This document shows positions 34,500-43,731 of a stretch of 51,246 nt of DNA, in pieces. Numbering within the stretch: the first letter of the stretch is position 1; each line of letters starts with the position of its first letter. The DNA lies in NCBI RefSeq assembly GCF_002289345.1, contig NZ_NSDG01000076.1:1-51246 (forward strand), in the 5' to 3' direction. Origin of the DNA: Pseudoalteromonas sp. HM-SA03 (lineage in GTDB: Bacteria > Pseudomonadota > Gammaproteobacteria > Enterobacterales > Alteromonadaceae). The notes below the pieces were generated by a model. The model did no database searches. It had not been told where the DNA came from and worked only from the letters and a program-made list of their open reading frames with translations. The translations under genes were made by a program, and so were the position numbers.

Positions 34500-37004
34500 T
34501 TACGCTTCCAGCGCTTTTGTGATCATACGATCAATATACGCTTTATGTGCCTTAGTTGCCTGATCGGCACCCCAAGCTGTGCTCTTATCCAAAATACTCT
34601 GCAGTTGGAATAGTGCAGCGGCTTTTGCCAAATTGTCGTATTTGCTCGCTTTGCTCAATCCTGCAACATTAATTAAGCGAGACACGTACTCAATTTGTAG
34701 GTTCTGGCTTAAGGTAGTTGCATTCTTATCAGCAACGAAAATAGCGGCAGTCAGGTCGTTCATCACCTCGTTTAGGCTGTATTCGTTACCATAGTACGTA
34801 GAGTCGCTGATACGTTGTAATACATTCGCGTGTAGTACTTGGTCTAGTACCGACTTTTGCATGCCAAGTACCATCTTATGGACTTTAGGATCTTCGTTCT
34901 TACCATAATGGTTAAAGCCACGGCGCTGTGCTTGCATGTAGTTATAAAGAGGCTGCATATTTTCAAGCACGGTCGGTGCGAAAACCATCTCCTTGAGTGC
35001 GGTCATTGCTGCTTTTTGGCGCGCAAGTGGTACTGGTGTAAATGGTTTCGTTTCACCTTCTGTGCCTACTACGCTGCGCTCAACGTATACACCGCCAATT
35101 TGGCGTGAAATCACAGTTGCTTGAGCACGGTATTGACCAAACAGCATATTCGCAGAGGTTAATAACTGTTGGTTAGACTGACCTTCAACACGCGCTTTGT
35201 CTTTTAGTTCGGTGAATAAATGGTTGACCAGAGTCATGCGGTCAACGCCGTATGTCACCGGATCGGATGATAAGTCGCCAATCATCACGCGAGGATCAAT
35301 ATGACGGCCCGGCGCTCGCATGTCGTCGGCATCGTTGCCAAACGCTAAACCATGTTCGCCAGAACGAGATAAGATCTTTTCAAGGCGCTGTTGCTCTTGG
35401 GTGTCATCGTTAAGTGCCGTGCTGTAGCCAAATTCTATCGCCCAATCATCGTATGGACCTGGTTTAGTTTGGAAGATATCACCTTGTTTAACGCCTTGAG
35501 GGGCGATGTTAGCTGGCGCGTAGTCCATCACAGAGCCGGTTACGATACCTTGTGTTTTGGACTTGTCGTGTACTTCTTTGGGGCCCCACAAAATTGAAGA
35601 CTTCATGTTGTGGTTTAGGCCTAAGGTGTGTCCTACTTCGTGAAGAACCAACTGTACTAAGCCCTGTCGTAGCATTTCTTTGCGTTCGATGTCAGCACCT
35701 GTTGCAAGGCTTGCCGTCATCAATTGACCTTGCATTTCATGTCCAAGCGAACAGTGTAGTGTATCGCTTGATGCCTCAGCGCCGTGGCTCATTTGACCTT
35801 GAGAGTAGAGCGAGTCATACATCCAGCGGTTACGCATAAATACATACTCTAGCATGATGTCGGAACCAAGAATTTGGCCGGTAAGCGGGTTGGCAGTTGC
35901 CGGACCATAGCCGCCAAACGGTGGGCGAGGTGATGAAGTCCAGCGTAGGACATTGTAGTTGATATCGCCCGCATCCCAAGTGGCGTCGTCAGGCTGTACT
36001 TTCACCACAATGGCATTCTTAAAGCCGATTTTTTCAAATGCGCTATTCCAGCCTAGTACACCGTCACGAACCGTGTCACGCCATTCGACTGGTGTGGTAT
36101 TTTCAATCCACCATACGATTGGTTCAACAGGTTCAGAAAGCGCTGCACTTGGGTCCTTTTTTACTAAGTTCCAACGTTTAATAACGTCTTTATATGGCGT
36201 CCAATCTGGTGAAGTTTGCACGTCGAACTGATTAGTGAAATAACCGATACGTGCGTCATCGTAGCGAGGTTGGTAGCTATTGTCTGGCAGAGCGACAAAG
36301 CTGTGTTGTACTTTTAGCGAAACAAAACGTGAATCAGTCACCGCATTGGAGCCAGCAACTTTTGGGTCTGGGTTACTAAAAACGTAATCAACAACGATAT
36401 CTAAGTTGTTGCTGTAAGGGCGGTGTTTAACGATGCGAGATTTCTTGTCGTCTAATTTACCAAGGGCAAAACGTTTGCTTGCGTTTTTGTCGTCTGCACG
36501 TTTCCAAGGAGACACTTTATGTAGTGACTCACTTAAAAATAGCTTATCCGCTTTGAATAAAATTTTACCGTCTTCGGCTTTTTCAATTTCGATACTGGCG
36601 AGTACGGCTTCACTGATGTTGGCATCGCTCGCGTTGGCGATGGCTGAGTTTTCATCAAAAATAAAACGTGGTGTTTTGCTGATAATATCAATGCGGTCAA
36701 AGTGTTTTCTAAACTCAATTAGTTTAGTTTCGCGGTAGTTACCTCGAAAATGACCGGCATCGGTAACGCCATCAACAGTATGTGCGAAGTATAAAAATGG
36801 CGTGTCGAGTTGCGCCTCATTGAGTTGCATTAAATACTCACCACTTTCTTTATCTTGATAAAGTGGGAACAGGCCATCAACACTGGTTTTATTTTCGATA
36901 AGTGAAGCGATGGTTTTTTCTTCTTCTTTTTTGTCTTTTTTAGCAAAACTCGGGGCGCTTGCGAAGGTGAGCGCGAGGGCAATGCTTAATGCCGTTTTCT
37001 TCAT
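34500..37004 (-). CDS. Zinc-dependent metalloprotease (DUF5117/DUF4953 type)
   Basis: An 834-residue exported protein: signal peptide about 1-21 (ASAPSFA). Positions about 30-190 form the N-terminal DUF5117-like region. The metzincin zinc motif HEVGHTLGLNHN is at about 454-465, followed by the Met-turn candidate GSVMDYAPANIAP. The C-terminal third is helical (DUF4953-like). Family members are large periplasmic or outer-membrane-associated peptidases of unknown substrate in marine bacteria and Bacteroidetes. The start ATG 37004 begins MKKTALSIALALTFASA. It reads as monocistronic, ending at the strong hairpin 34423-34463. Confidence 0.9.
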   Translation of the reverse strand: MKKTALSIALALTFASAPSFAKKDKKEEEKTIASLIENKTSVDGLFPLYQDKESGEYLMQLNEAQLDTPFLYFAHTVDGVTDAGHFRGNYRETKLIEFRKHFDRIDIISKTPRFIFDENSAIANASDANISEAVLASIEIEKAEDGKILFKADKLFLSESLHKVSPWKRADDKNASKRFALGKLDDKKSRIVKHRPYSNNLDIVVDYVFSNPDPKVAGSNAVTDSRFVSLKVQHSFVALPDNSYQPRYDDARIGYFTNQFDVQTSPDWTPYKDVIKRWNLVKKDPSAALSEPVEPIVWWIENTTPVEWRDTVRDGVLGWNSAFEKIGFKNAIVVKVQPDDATWDAGDINYNVLRWTSSPRPPFGGYGPATANPLTGQILGSDIMLEYVFMRNRWMYDSLYSQGQMSHGAEASSDTLHCSLGHEMQGQLMTASLATGADIERKEMLRQGLVQLVLHEVGHTLGLNHNMKSSILWGPKEVHDKSKTQGIVTGSVMDYAPANIAPQGVKQGDIFQTKPGPYDDWAIEFGYSTALNDDTQEQQRLEKILSRSGEHGLAFGNDADDMRAPGRHIDPRVMIGDLSSDPVTYGVDRMTLVNHLFTELKDKARVEGQSNQQLLTSANMLFGQYRAQATVISRQIGGVYVERSVVGTEGETKPFTPVPLARQKAAMTALKEMVFAPTVLENMQPLYNYMQAQRRGFNHYGKNEDPKVHKMVLGMQKSVLDQVLHANVLQRISDSTYYGNEYSLNEVMNDLTAAIFVADKNATTLSQNLQIEYVSRLINVAGLSKASKYDNLAKAAALFQLQSILDKSTAWGADQATKAHKAYIDRMITKALEA

Positions 37005-37211
37005 GATGTTGACTCAAAATGGTAAAAATCAGAGTGTACCCAAAACAATTGGGCCTGTCAGAAACTCAAGGCAAAAGGAGTGTAACAAAAGATAAGCTGC
37101 ATCTACTGCCGTTACTCTCCGCTCCCGGAGTCAATGCTTCGATTTCGGAATATCAGCTGACTTTTTCAGTTATGTGATTTTTAACGTGCTGAAATATAAT
37201 GCTATTTCAAA

Positions 37212-37228
37212 TTGGCATAGTTCTCGCT
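37212..37228 (+). promoter_or_regulatory. Sigma-54 promoter candidate for the ABC exporter operon
   Basis: TTGGCATAGTTCTCGCT matches the sigma-54 layout: invariant GG at 37214-37215, ten bases, invariant GC at 37226-37227, and TTGGCA on the -24 side. The predicted start is near 37239, leaving an 18-nt leader with the ribosome site GAGGAGGG (37246-37253). An enhancer-binding regulator of the NtrC type is encoded at 24445. Confidence 0.72.
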
Positions 37229-37256
37229 CTTAGCACTTAGTTAGTGAGGAGGGAAA

Positions 37257-38498
37257 ATGGATCTAGTCAAACCAGCGAAGCCAAAAAAGACCACACATTA
37301 TATTGTGGTTGTCTGTTTAATGGTGGTGATAGTTTTTTATCTGCTGTGGCAACAATGGGTGTCTCATTCTGGTGTGATGCGTGCTGAAATACTGGTGGCG
37401 GAAGTGAAACAAGGTCCGCTTACCTTATCAGTAGATAGCTTTGGGGAGTTACGCAGTGCTGAGCAGTTTTTATTAAACGCGCAAAGTTCGGCTATCGTTA
37501 AAACTATTCACCACAAAGCGGGTGCAATTGTGCACAAAGGTGAAGTGATAGCCGAGCTTGTGAGCCCAGATCTGGTGTTGCAGGTTCAGCAAGCCAAACA
37601 AGCTCTGCGACAGTCGCGGACAATAAAAGAGCAGCAGCTACTCACTCAGCAAAGAGAACTGTTAAATGAACAAGCACTGCTGATGCAAAAACAAGGCGAG
37701 CTAAAAACCTTAGTATTGCGTCACCGCGCCGAGCAAAACCTCGTACAACAAGGCATTATTTCCGCGCTTAACTTTGCTCAAACTGAAACCCGTTTGAGTA
37801 CCTTGCAACATGAAATTACTATGCTAGAGCAGCAAGCTAAACAGTTGCAAGCACTACATAGTTCGGCGTTTACTCTTGCCAACGAGGAAATCAATATTCG
37901 TGAACAAGAACTCAATAACTTACTAGAGAAACAACAACAACTGGAGATTAAAGCCAGCACTTCAGGGATCATTGAGCGCATGCCTCTGGCGCTTGGGCAG
38001 CGAGTCAATATTGGTGACGAATTAGCATTGATTGGCTCTAACCAATCGTTGATGGCGGTATTGTCTGTGCCACAATCCCAAGTGCGCTGGGTTGAAACAG
38101 GGCAAGACGTGATGGTGAACATGCAGACCAACAAAGTAGAAGGCAAAGTGCTCCGAGTTGACCCCGTGGTGACAAACAATAGCGTGGAAGTCGAGGTGAG
38201 TTTACCAAATGCTTTACCTAAGCAGGCGCGAGCGCAGCTGAGCATCTCTGCCAGCATCGCCATTAAGCATCTTGCCAATGCCACCTATGTTCAGCGCCCC
38301 GCCAATGCCAAAGAAAATCAAACGCAGACCTTATTTGCCCTGAATAATGATGATAGTGCTACGCCGCTAGCAATCACTTTTGGTGCTTCAACTGGGAAAT
38401 ATATTGTTATAGATTCTGGCGTTGAAGCTGGGAGACGATTAATCATTTCTGATCTAGCCTATCTTGCCAGTCTAGATGAGACAATCTTATTAAAGTAG
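37257..38498 (+). CDS. HlyD/MacA-like periplasmic adaptor
   Basis: A 413-residue membrane-fusion protein: one N-terminal helix (about 14-33), a first lipoyl half (VSPDLVLQVQQAKQAL), a long coiled coil from about 110 to 230 (LLTQQRELLNEQALLMQKQ and EEINIREQELNNLLEKQQQ), the second lipoyl half (SGIIERMPLALGQRVNIGD) and a C-terminal beta-domain. It would link the inner-membrane ABC permease to an outer-membrane channel. It is first of a three-gene operon; the ATPase starts 10 bp after its stop. The promoter candidate at 37212 is of sigma-54 type. Confidence 0.9.
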   Translation: MDLVKPAKPKKTTHYIVVVCLMVVIVFYLLWQQWVSHSGVMRAEILVAEVKQGPLTLSVDSFGELRSAEQFLLNAQSSAIVKTIHHKAGAIVHKGEVIAELVSPDLVLQVQQAKQALRQSRTIKEQQLLTQQRELLNEQALLMQKQGELKTLVLRHRAEQNLVQQGIISALNFAQTETRLSTLQHEITMLEQQAKQLQALHSSAFTLANEEINIREQELNNLLEKQQQLEIKASTSGIIERMPLALGQRVNIGDELALIGSNQSLMAVLSVPQSQVRWVETGQDVMVNMQTNKVEGKVLRVDPVVTNNSVEVEVSLPNALPKQARAQLSISASIAIKHLANATYVQRPANAKENQTQTLFALNNDDSATPLAITFGASTGKYIVIDSGVEAGRRLIISDLAYLASLDETILLK

Positions 38499-38508
38499 GA
38501 ATATCAAA

Positions 38509-39213
38509 ATGATAGTGCTTAAAAATATCAATAAAGTGTTCGAAACCGAAGAACTACAAACACACGCACTGAGAAATATTTCACTGGAAATAGCAAAAGG
38601 CGATTTTATTTCGATCTCTGGCCCATCTGGATGCGGTAAATCTACTTTGCTATCCATCATTGGTTTAATTGACCAAGCAACAAGTGGTAGTTATAAGATT
38701 GGTGCACATGATGTGACAACCCTGACGCTTGATCAGGCCGCTGAGCTTCGCAATGAGCATATTGGGTTTGTCTTTCAGGCTTTTAATCTCATTGATGAAA
38801 TTTCAGTATTTGATAACGTCGCGTTACCCCTAAAGTATCGCTCTGAAAAGCTGAGTAAGGTTGAAGTAAAGCTCCGAGTCGAGTCTTGTTTACAACAGGT
38901 TGGACTGTCTCATCGCGTTCAACACAAGCCAAATCAGCTATCAGGCGGGCAGCAGCAGCGTGTCGCGATTGCTCGTGCTTTGGTGACCGAACCAAGCATT
39001 CTACTGGTGGACGAACCGACGGGTAACTTAGATTCGAAAAGTGGCGATCAGGTGATGCAATTAATCGCTGAATTGCATCAACAAGGCACCACAGTTTGTA
39101 TGGTGACGCACGATCCACGTTATGCCGATATGGCTCCAAGGCAGGTGAAATTGTTTGATGGTGAGCTGTTAGGCACCGTCGCTTCTGCTCAATCTGTTAG
39201 TCAACGAGCATAG
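38509..39213 (+). CDS. MacB/LolD-type ABC transporter ATPase
   Basis: A 234-residue nucleotide-binding subunit with Walker [13 protein letters not shown]-loop VFQAFNLID, signature [16 protein letters not shown], Walker [13 protein letters not shown] and the switch histidine in MVTHDPRYA. It belongs to the MacB/LolD/FtsE group, where the ATPase drives a mechanotransmission permease rather than a channel. Spacing of 10 bp to both neighbours indicates one operon. Confidence 0.94.
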   Translation: MIVLKNINKVFETEELQTHALRNISLEIAKGDFISISGPSGCGKSTLLSIIGLIDQATSGSYKIGAHDVTTLTLDQAAELRNEHIGFVFQAFNLIDEISVFDNVALPLKYRSEKLSKVEVKLRVESCLQQVGLSHRVQHKPNQLSGGQQQRVAIARALVTEPSILLVDEPTGNLDSKSGDQVMQLIAELHQQGTTVCMVTHDPRYADMAPRQVKLFDGELLGTVASAQSVSQRA

Positions 39214-39223
39214 AGAGGGCACC

Positions 39224-41608
39224 ATGCAAGTGTTCAACTTAGGCCGTGCAAATATTTACCATGTTAGTGTGGTGACTACGCTGAGCTGCGTATTCGTTGT
39301 GATGCTGGTCGCAATGGGGATGTTACATAGCCTGTATTTCTCACCGCTACCATACCCGGATTCAGAACGTATTGTTAAACTTGAATACCCGATGTTTGAT
39401 GAAAATGGCAACGAGAGCAGCGAAGCCTTTAACTATCCATCATTGATGTATTTATACGAGCATAAACCTGCCGCAATGGAGCAACTGGCGATGGTGCATT
39501 ATGCCGAGCAACTGCTTACTTCGGATGCCGATGCGCCTCAAGTTGAATCGGCTTATGTCTCGCCCGAGTGGTTTAGTATTTTTGATATGCCGCTTGCGAT
39601 GGGGCGGGTTATTACCGAACCTGTCGATGAGAGCAGCCCTGTCGCTGTGCTGAGCTATCAAGCTTGGCAAAGTCACTTCAATGGTGACCCTGATATTTTA
39701 AATAAAACGCTGCGTCTGGATGAGCGGGAGTTTACGATTGTCGGTGTCGCAGCAGAGCAATTTTATGAGCCCAACTTAAAAAAGCTCACACACAACACTG
39801 CGGTTTGGCTACCTTGGCAATACAACCTAACCTCAGAGGAAGCTAAACCTTACTGGTGGAACCGTTATGCGCTTAACTTGATGGTGGGTAAACTGGCTAC
39901 AGGGGGGGAGCATGAACAAGTCAGCCTCTCGCTTTCCAACGAAATGAACACACTTTGGCGCAGCAAAGTGAGCGACAGTGAGTATTTTGCGAAGTGGCAT
40001 ATTGGCATTCGTGCGGTGTCGCTGAAATCAATTATGCTCGGTAAGTCTCCCTTATTGTTATTTGGAATGTTTGTGGTATCGCTTGGTTTACTCGGTATAG
40101 CACTCCTAAATATCAGTAACTTATACCTTGCTAGACTCAGCCAGATCCAGCGCCGGCTGGCAATTCAAGCGGTGGTGGGAGCAAAAATAAGCGATATTGC
40201 GCTGATGCAGTGGTTACCGTTGCTAGCACTTTGCTTCGTATCACTCGTGGTTGCAATTGGCGCATCTTATGTTATTTGCCTGTGGCTACAGACAGAGCTA
40301 GTGGGACTGTTGCCGCAAGCGCAGCTGATTTCGTTAACCTGGCAAAGTGTGCTTGCACTGGGATTGGTCGCTTTATTGACGAGCTGGCTATTGTTGTTAG
40401 CAGGAATGTCTGCAATACGCTTTCGTCACTTAACGCACATGCTAAAACAAAGTGGCAAGGGCACTGCTGTTGTTGTGAGTGCGCGAGTGCAACGGATCAT
40501 GGCAGTGAGTCAGCTAAGTATTTCTATTATGTTGCTCTCCTTCTGCTTTAATGTCGGTGTTGCTGCCATATCTCATCTCAACAATGCTTATGCGGTAGAT
40601 CTCAAGAATAAATACGAAATCACGTTTTATGCTCCTGACACAATGCCGAGAGACGAATACCGAGAAGTCATGCGTCAAGCCAGTGAAGCCCTAGGGAATA
40701 CCGCAGAAGTAATCGCGGTGAGTCGAAGCCGTTCACCCATCGGGCAAGGCGTTGGCACTTGGTCATTGCAAGAAGTCGAGACGCTCAAACGAGTGCATCC
40801 GGTTGGCCGAGTTGTGGATAGTGGTTATCTTGAGTTTTTTTCTTTGCCGTTACTACAAGGTCAGTTTTTCGATACTGAAGCGGTACGCCGCGGTGAGCAG
40901 CAGTTAATTATCAATAAAACCTTTGCTGAGCAGCTAGGTGGAGAGGAAAAGGCACTAGGCAAGCGTCTTAGCTTTAACATTACCGATGAAGATGCGGCAT
41001 TTGAAATTATTGGCGTCGTTGCTGATCTAGCCGTGCCAGGCGAACCCGCACTGCCCCATGTGTATCGAGCGGTACAAGGTAATAATACGGTGTTAATTAA
41101 GACTCAGCAGCCAGTTACTAAATCCCATTTTGCAGCGCTGCTGACGCAAGTTCATCCAACATTGAAAATCTTTAGTTTTAAATCACTTACTGCACAGCGG
41201 GAGCAATACTTGTTAACCGACACCTTGGTCACCTATGGAGCATTGTTTATCTTTGCGTTGGCGTTGCTGCTCGTGATTATTGGCCTGTTTGGTGTCTTTC
41301 GTTATAGCCAATCACTCAAAGCTTCTTATTACGGTACGAAAATGGTGCTGGGTGCCAAACACAGCGATCTCACTCGAGAGGATCTTATCACCCACTTTAA
41401 GCACATAGGTATTGCGTTAATGATCTCCCTGACAGGTTGCTTATTATTGTCGCCATACTTTCAGCAAACATTTAATGTGGCAGAGTTTTCGATTGCGGCT
41501 GTGGGGATAATGTTGGTGTCGAGTTCGTGTTTGTACTTTTCACTACAACAAATACTGCGCAGGCCACTCAATGCATTAATCAACCCATCTGAATTTGAGA
41601 AGGGATAA
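39224..41608 (+). CDS. FtsX/MacB-like ABC permease
   Basis: A 794-residue permease with an N-terminal helix (about 17-37), a periplasmic MacB_PCD-type domain (PYPDSERIVKLEYP, GRVITEPVDESSPVAVLSYQAWQSHFNGD), a central three-to-four helix FtsX bundle (about 275-400), a second periplasmic domain and a C-terminal FtsX bundle (about 665-785). The duplicated bundle, about 8 helices, is that of fused permeases exporting peptides or lipoproteins. Together with the adaptor and ATPase it forms a tripartite-type exporter; the substrate is unknown. A decayed paralogue follows directly. Confidence 0.92.
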   Translation: MQVFNLGRANIYHVSVVTTLSCVFVVMLVAMGMLHSLYFSPLPYPDSERIVKLEYPMFDENGNESSEAFNYPSLMYLYEHKPAAMEQLAMVHYAEQLLTSDADAPQVESAYVSPEWFSIFDMPLAMGRVITEPVDESSPVAVLSYQAWQSHFNGDPDILNKTLRLDEREFTIVGVAAEQFYEPNLKKLTHNTAVWLPWQYNLTSEEAKPYWWNRYALNLMVGKLATGGEHEQVSLSLSNEMNTLWRSKVSDSEYFAKWHIGIRAVSLKSIMLGKSPLLLFGMFVVSLGLLGIALLNISNLYLARLSQIQRRLAIQAVVGAKISDIALMQWLPLLALCFVSLVVAIGASYVICLWLQTELVGLLPQAQLISLTWQSVLALGLVALLTSWLLLLAGMSAIRFRHLTHMLKQSGKGTAVVVSARVQRIMAVSQLSISIMLLSFCFNVGVAAISHLNNAYAVDLKNKYEITFYAPDTMPRDEYREVMRQASEALGNTAEVIAVSRSRSPIGQGVGTWSLQEVETLKRVHPVGRVVDSGYLEFFSLPLLQGQFFDTEAVRRGEQQLIINKTFAEQLGGEEKALGKRLSFNITDEDAAFEIIGVVADLAVPGEPALPHVYRAVQGNNTVLIKTQQPVTKSHFAALLTQVHPTLKIFSFKSLTAQREQYLLTDTLVTYGALFIFALALLLVIIGLFGVFRYSQSLKASYYGTKMVLGAKHSDLTREDLITHFKHIGIALMISLTGCLLLSPYFQQTFNVAEFSIAAVGIMLVSSSCLYFSLQQILRRPLNALINPSEFEKG

Positions 41609-41610
41609 GC

Positions 41611-42306
41611 ATGACATTGTGGCGTAAGCTATTGAGGCGATTGAGGTATAGGCTTAGGTTAAGTCTGATGTTAGTCGTGTTATTGAGCGGCGCTTTCGCC
41701 GCTACGATGATGAGTATTGGCTTATCATGGCAGGCTTATCAGCCGCTACCTTAATCCGCGAAGCGATAAACTTGTTTGGCTGCAAGGGGATATGTTAGAT
41801 GAACATGACAAGGCGATTATGGAAAATGCTATCTCTACGCCCGTTGCGTGGCAGCTAGCTCAAGACAAGCAATTGTTTGATAAAGCCTTTGCAGTATTGT
41901 ATAGCCACAGCTTATTACGTGGTCGAACTGAGGATTGAGACAACTTACGTCAGTGATGATTTCTTTTCGCTCTTTACCATAGTATAGCTGGGCTGATGAT
42001 CGCACTGACGATGTTGATACAGGTAGTTGCAGGTATGTATGGTTTGCTCGGCTACCTCGCCATACTGAGTGCACCAGTCTTTAATATTAAGCGTCTAAGG
42101 TACGCGATGTTTTTATTGAGCAGTGTTGGAGCAGGGCTTCTCTCGTATTAGTTGCGGTGATTATTGCTGTTTTCTGGTCTTTAGTTGTGGCGAGTATGTT
42201 TGGCATCTTGAGTCCGCTGCTTGGGATCTATCTGTTGTTCGCTATCGTATTGATAGGCTGTATAGTTCTAGCGCTTGAGCTTCACCATGTCACTAAGCAG
42301 AACTAG
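41611..42306 (+). pseudogene. Decayed second FtsX-like ABC permease
   Basis: ATG 41611 opens a frame resembling a permease N-terminus (LRLSLMLVVLLSGAFAATMMSIGLSWQAYQPLP), which stops at 41752 in the middle of the motif that corresponds to the intact permease's LPYPDSE. The continuation lies in another frame (41755-41938: NPRSDKLVWLQGDML), then stops; further downstream, frames with AGLMIALTMLIQVVAGMYGLLGYLA and VRDVFIEQCWSRASLVLVAVIIAVFW match the permease C-terminus, ending at TAG 42306. At about 700 bp it retains under a third of the roughly 2.4-kb gene, with several frameshifts and at least one large deletion. Confidence 0.8.
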
Positions 42307-42549
42307 GGTGATAAATGTGACAAAAAGCCGAAAAAATTGTTGTGTAACTCACAAAAAACGTACTTAAAAAGACCTTTATAAATCAAAGGTTTTGGTGCTT
42401 AATTGTTTGAAATTACTTTGTAATTCCCGCTGTTTTTCGATAGTTATAAAAAGTTGTTCTAAAGGTGTAACAGATTCTTACAAATGTCACATCCGAGAAC
42501 GCGCTAAACTTGGTACTATACGGTCAGGAAATTATCAATAGGTACTGTC

Positions 42550-43716
42550 ATGCAAGCTAAAACTTTAAAATGGATTCTACCCTTTACCGTGCTTATAGTG
42601 GGTGTTGTCGGATTTATGTTCGTCAATGCCGTTGCTAAGAGTGAACCTGAGAAGCAAGAAGTCGATTCTCGTCCTGTTGTTGAAGTTGAAACTCTCGCTG
42701 CGCAAGATCACCAAGTTGTGATCCAAAGCTATGGCGAAGTAAAACCGCTAGAAAGTACACAACTTTCTATTCAAGTATCGGGCGAAGTTGAATACTGGCA
42801 CCCTAACTTTGTTGAAGGCGGTGTGGTACAAAAAGGCGAAGTGTTACTGCGTATTGAGCAAGATAACTACGAAGCCGCGTTACTACAAGCAGAAGCAGAA
42901 CTTGCCAGAGCTCAGGCGCAGCTTATCGAAGAGCAAGCACAAGCGGATGTAGCTGCTGATGAAGCAAGAAGATTTCCAAATAAAAAGCATACCGACCTAT
43001 TTTTACGTAAACCGCAGGTCATGAGTGCCAAAGCCTCAGTAAAATCTGCAAAAGCTGCACTGCAGCGTGCAAAGCGAGATCTAGAAAACTGCGAAGTTAT
43101 CGCGCCTTATAACGCGCTGGTGGTGAAAAAAGACGTTGGTCTTGGCCAGTTCGTTTCTATGGGGAGCTCAGTTGGTACAGTCAATAACATCGAAACTGCC
43201 GAAGTGATTATTCCTATCGCGGGTTTTGATTCTGTATTTTTACCTGAGCGAGTGTCGGGGCTTGCAGCCACGGTTTATCAGCGTGGTGTAAATGCCTTTA
43301 CTCGTGAAGCGGTAATTGATAGAGATTTAGGTACTGTTGACCAACAAACGCGTATGAACAATCTAGTGGTACGTATCAATGACCCGTATGGTCTTACAAC
43401 GCGCCAGCCAGCGATAAAATACGGTACGTATGTACAAGTTAGCTTTGCCGGTAAAACGTTAAAACAAATCTATCGTCTACCTCAAGATATCGTGAACAAT
43501 CAGTCGGTTTGGTTGCTTAATCAAGATAACCAGCTTGAGCCACGAAAAGTGCAAGTTATCCGCGAAGAGGGTGAGTTCTTCTTAATCGGAGATGGCATCA
43601 CAAGTCGCGATAAAGTGGTCATGACACCACCTGAATATCCACAAAAAGGCATGGAAGTTAAAGTTGCTGGCACGGACTCCTCATCAAAGCCAAGTAGTCA
43701 GCCGGAAAAGCTGTAA
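42550..43716 (+). CDS. RND efflux periplasmic adaptor subunit
   Basis: A 388-residue membrane-fusion protein: N-terminal helix (about 8-28), lipoyl halves around ESTQLSIQVSGEVEYW and CEVIAPYNALVVKKDVGLGQFVS, a short alpha-hairpin between (about 105-175, rich in Ala/Glu) and a beta-barrel plus membrane-proximal domain. It pairs with the RND pump that starts 15 bp downstream. The 243-bp upstream region contains no operator I recognise. No outer-membrane channel gene is adjacent, so TolC is presumably shared. Confidence 0.92.
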   Translation: MQAKTLKWILPFTVLIVGVVGFMFVNAVAKSEPEKQEVDSRPVVEVETLAAQDHQVVIQSYGEVKPLESTQLSIQVSGEVEYWHPNFVEGGVVQKGEVLLRIEQDNYEAALLQAEAELARAQAQLIEEQAQADVAADEARRFPNKKHTDLFLRKPQVMSAKASVKSAKAALQRAKRDLENCEVIAPYNALVVKKDVGLGQFVSMGSSVGTVNNIETAEVIIPIAGFDSVFLPERVSGLAATVYQRGVNAFTREAVIDRDLGTVDQQTRMNNLVVRINDPYGLTTRQPAIKYGTYVQVSFAGKTLKQIYRLPQDIVNNQSVWLLNQDNQLEPRKVQVIREEGEFFLIGDGITSRDKVVMTPPEYPQKGMEVKVAGTDSSSKPSSQPEKL

Positions 43717-43731
43717 CAGCAAGGAGCGACC

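Noticed and set aside
42307..42549. Regulatory RNA or operator upstream of the RND operon
   Set aside because: Short dyads such as ACCTTT...AAAGGT are present but no clear terminator, operator or promoter of known type could be assigned.
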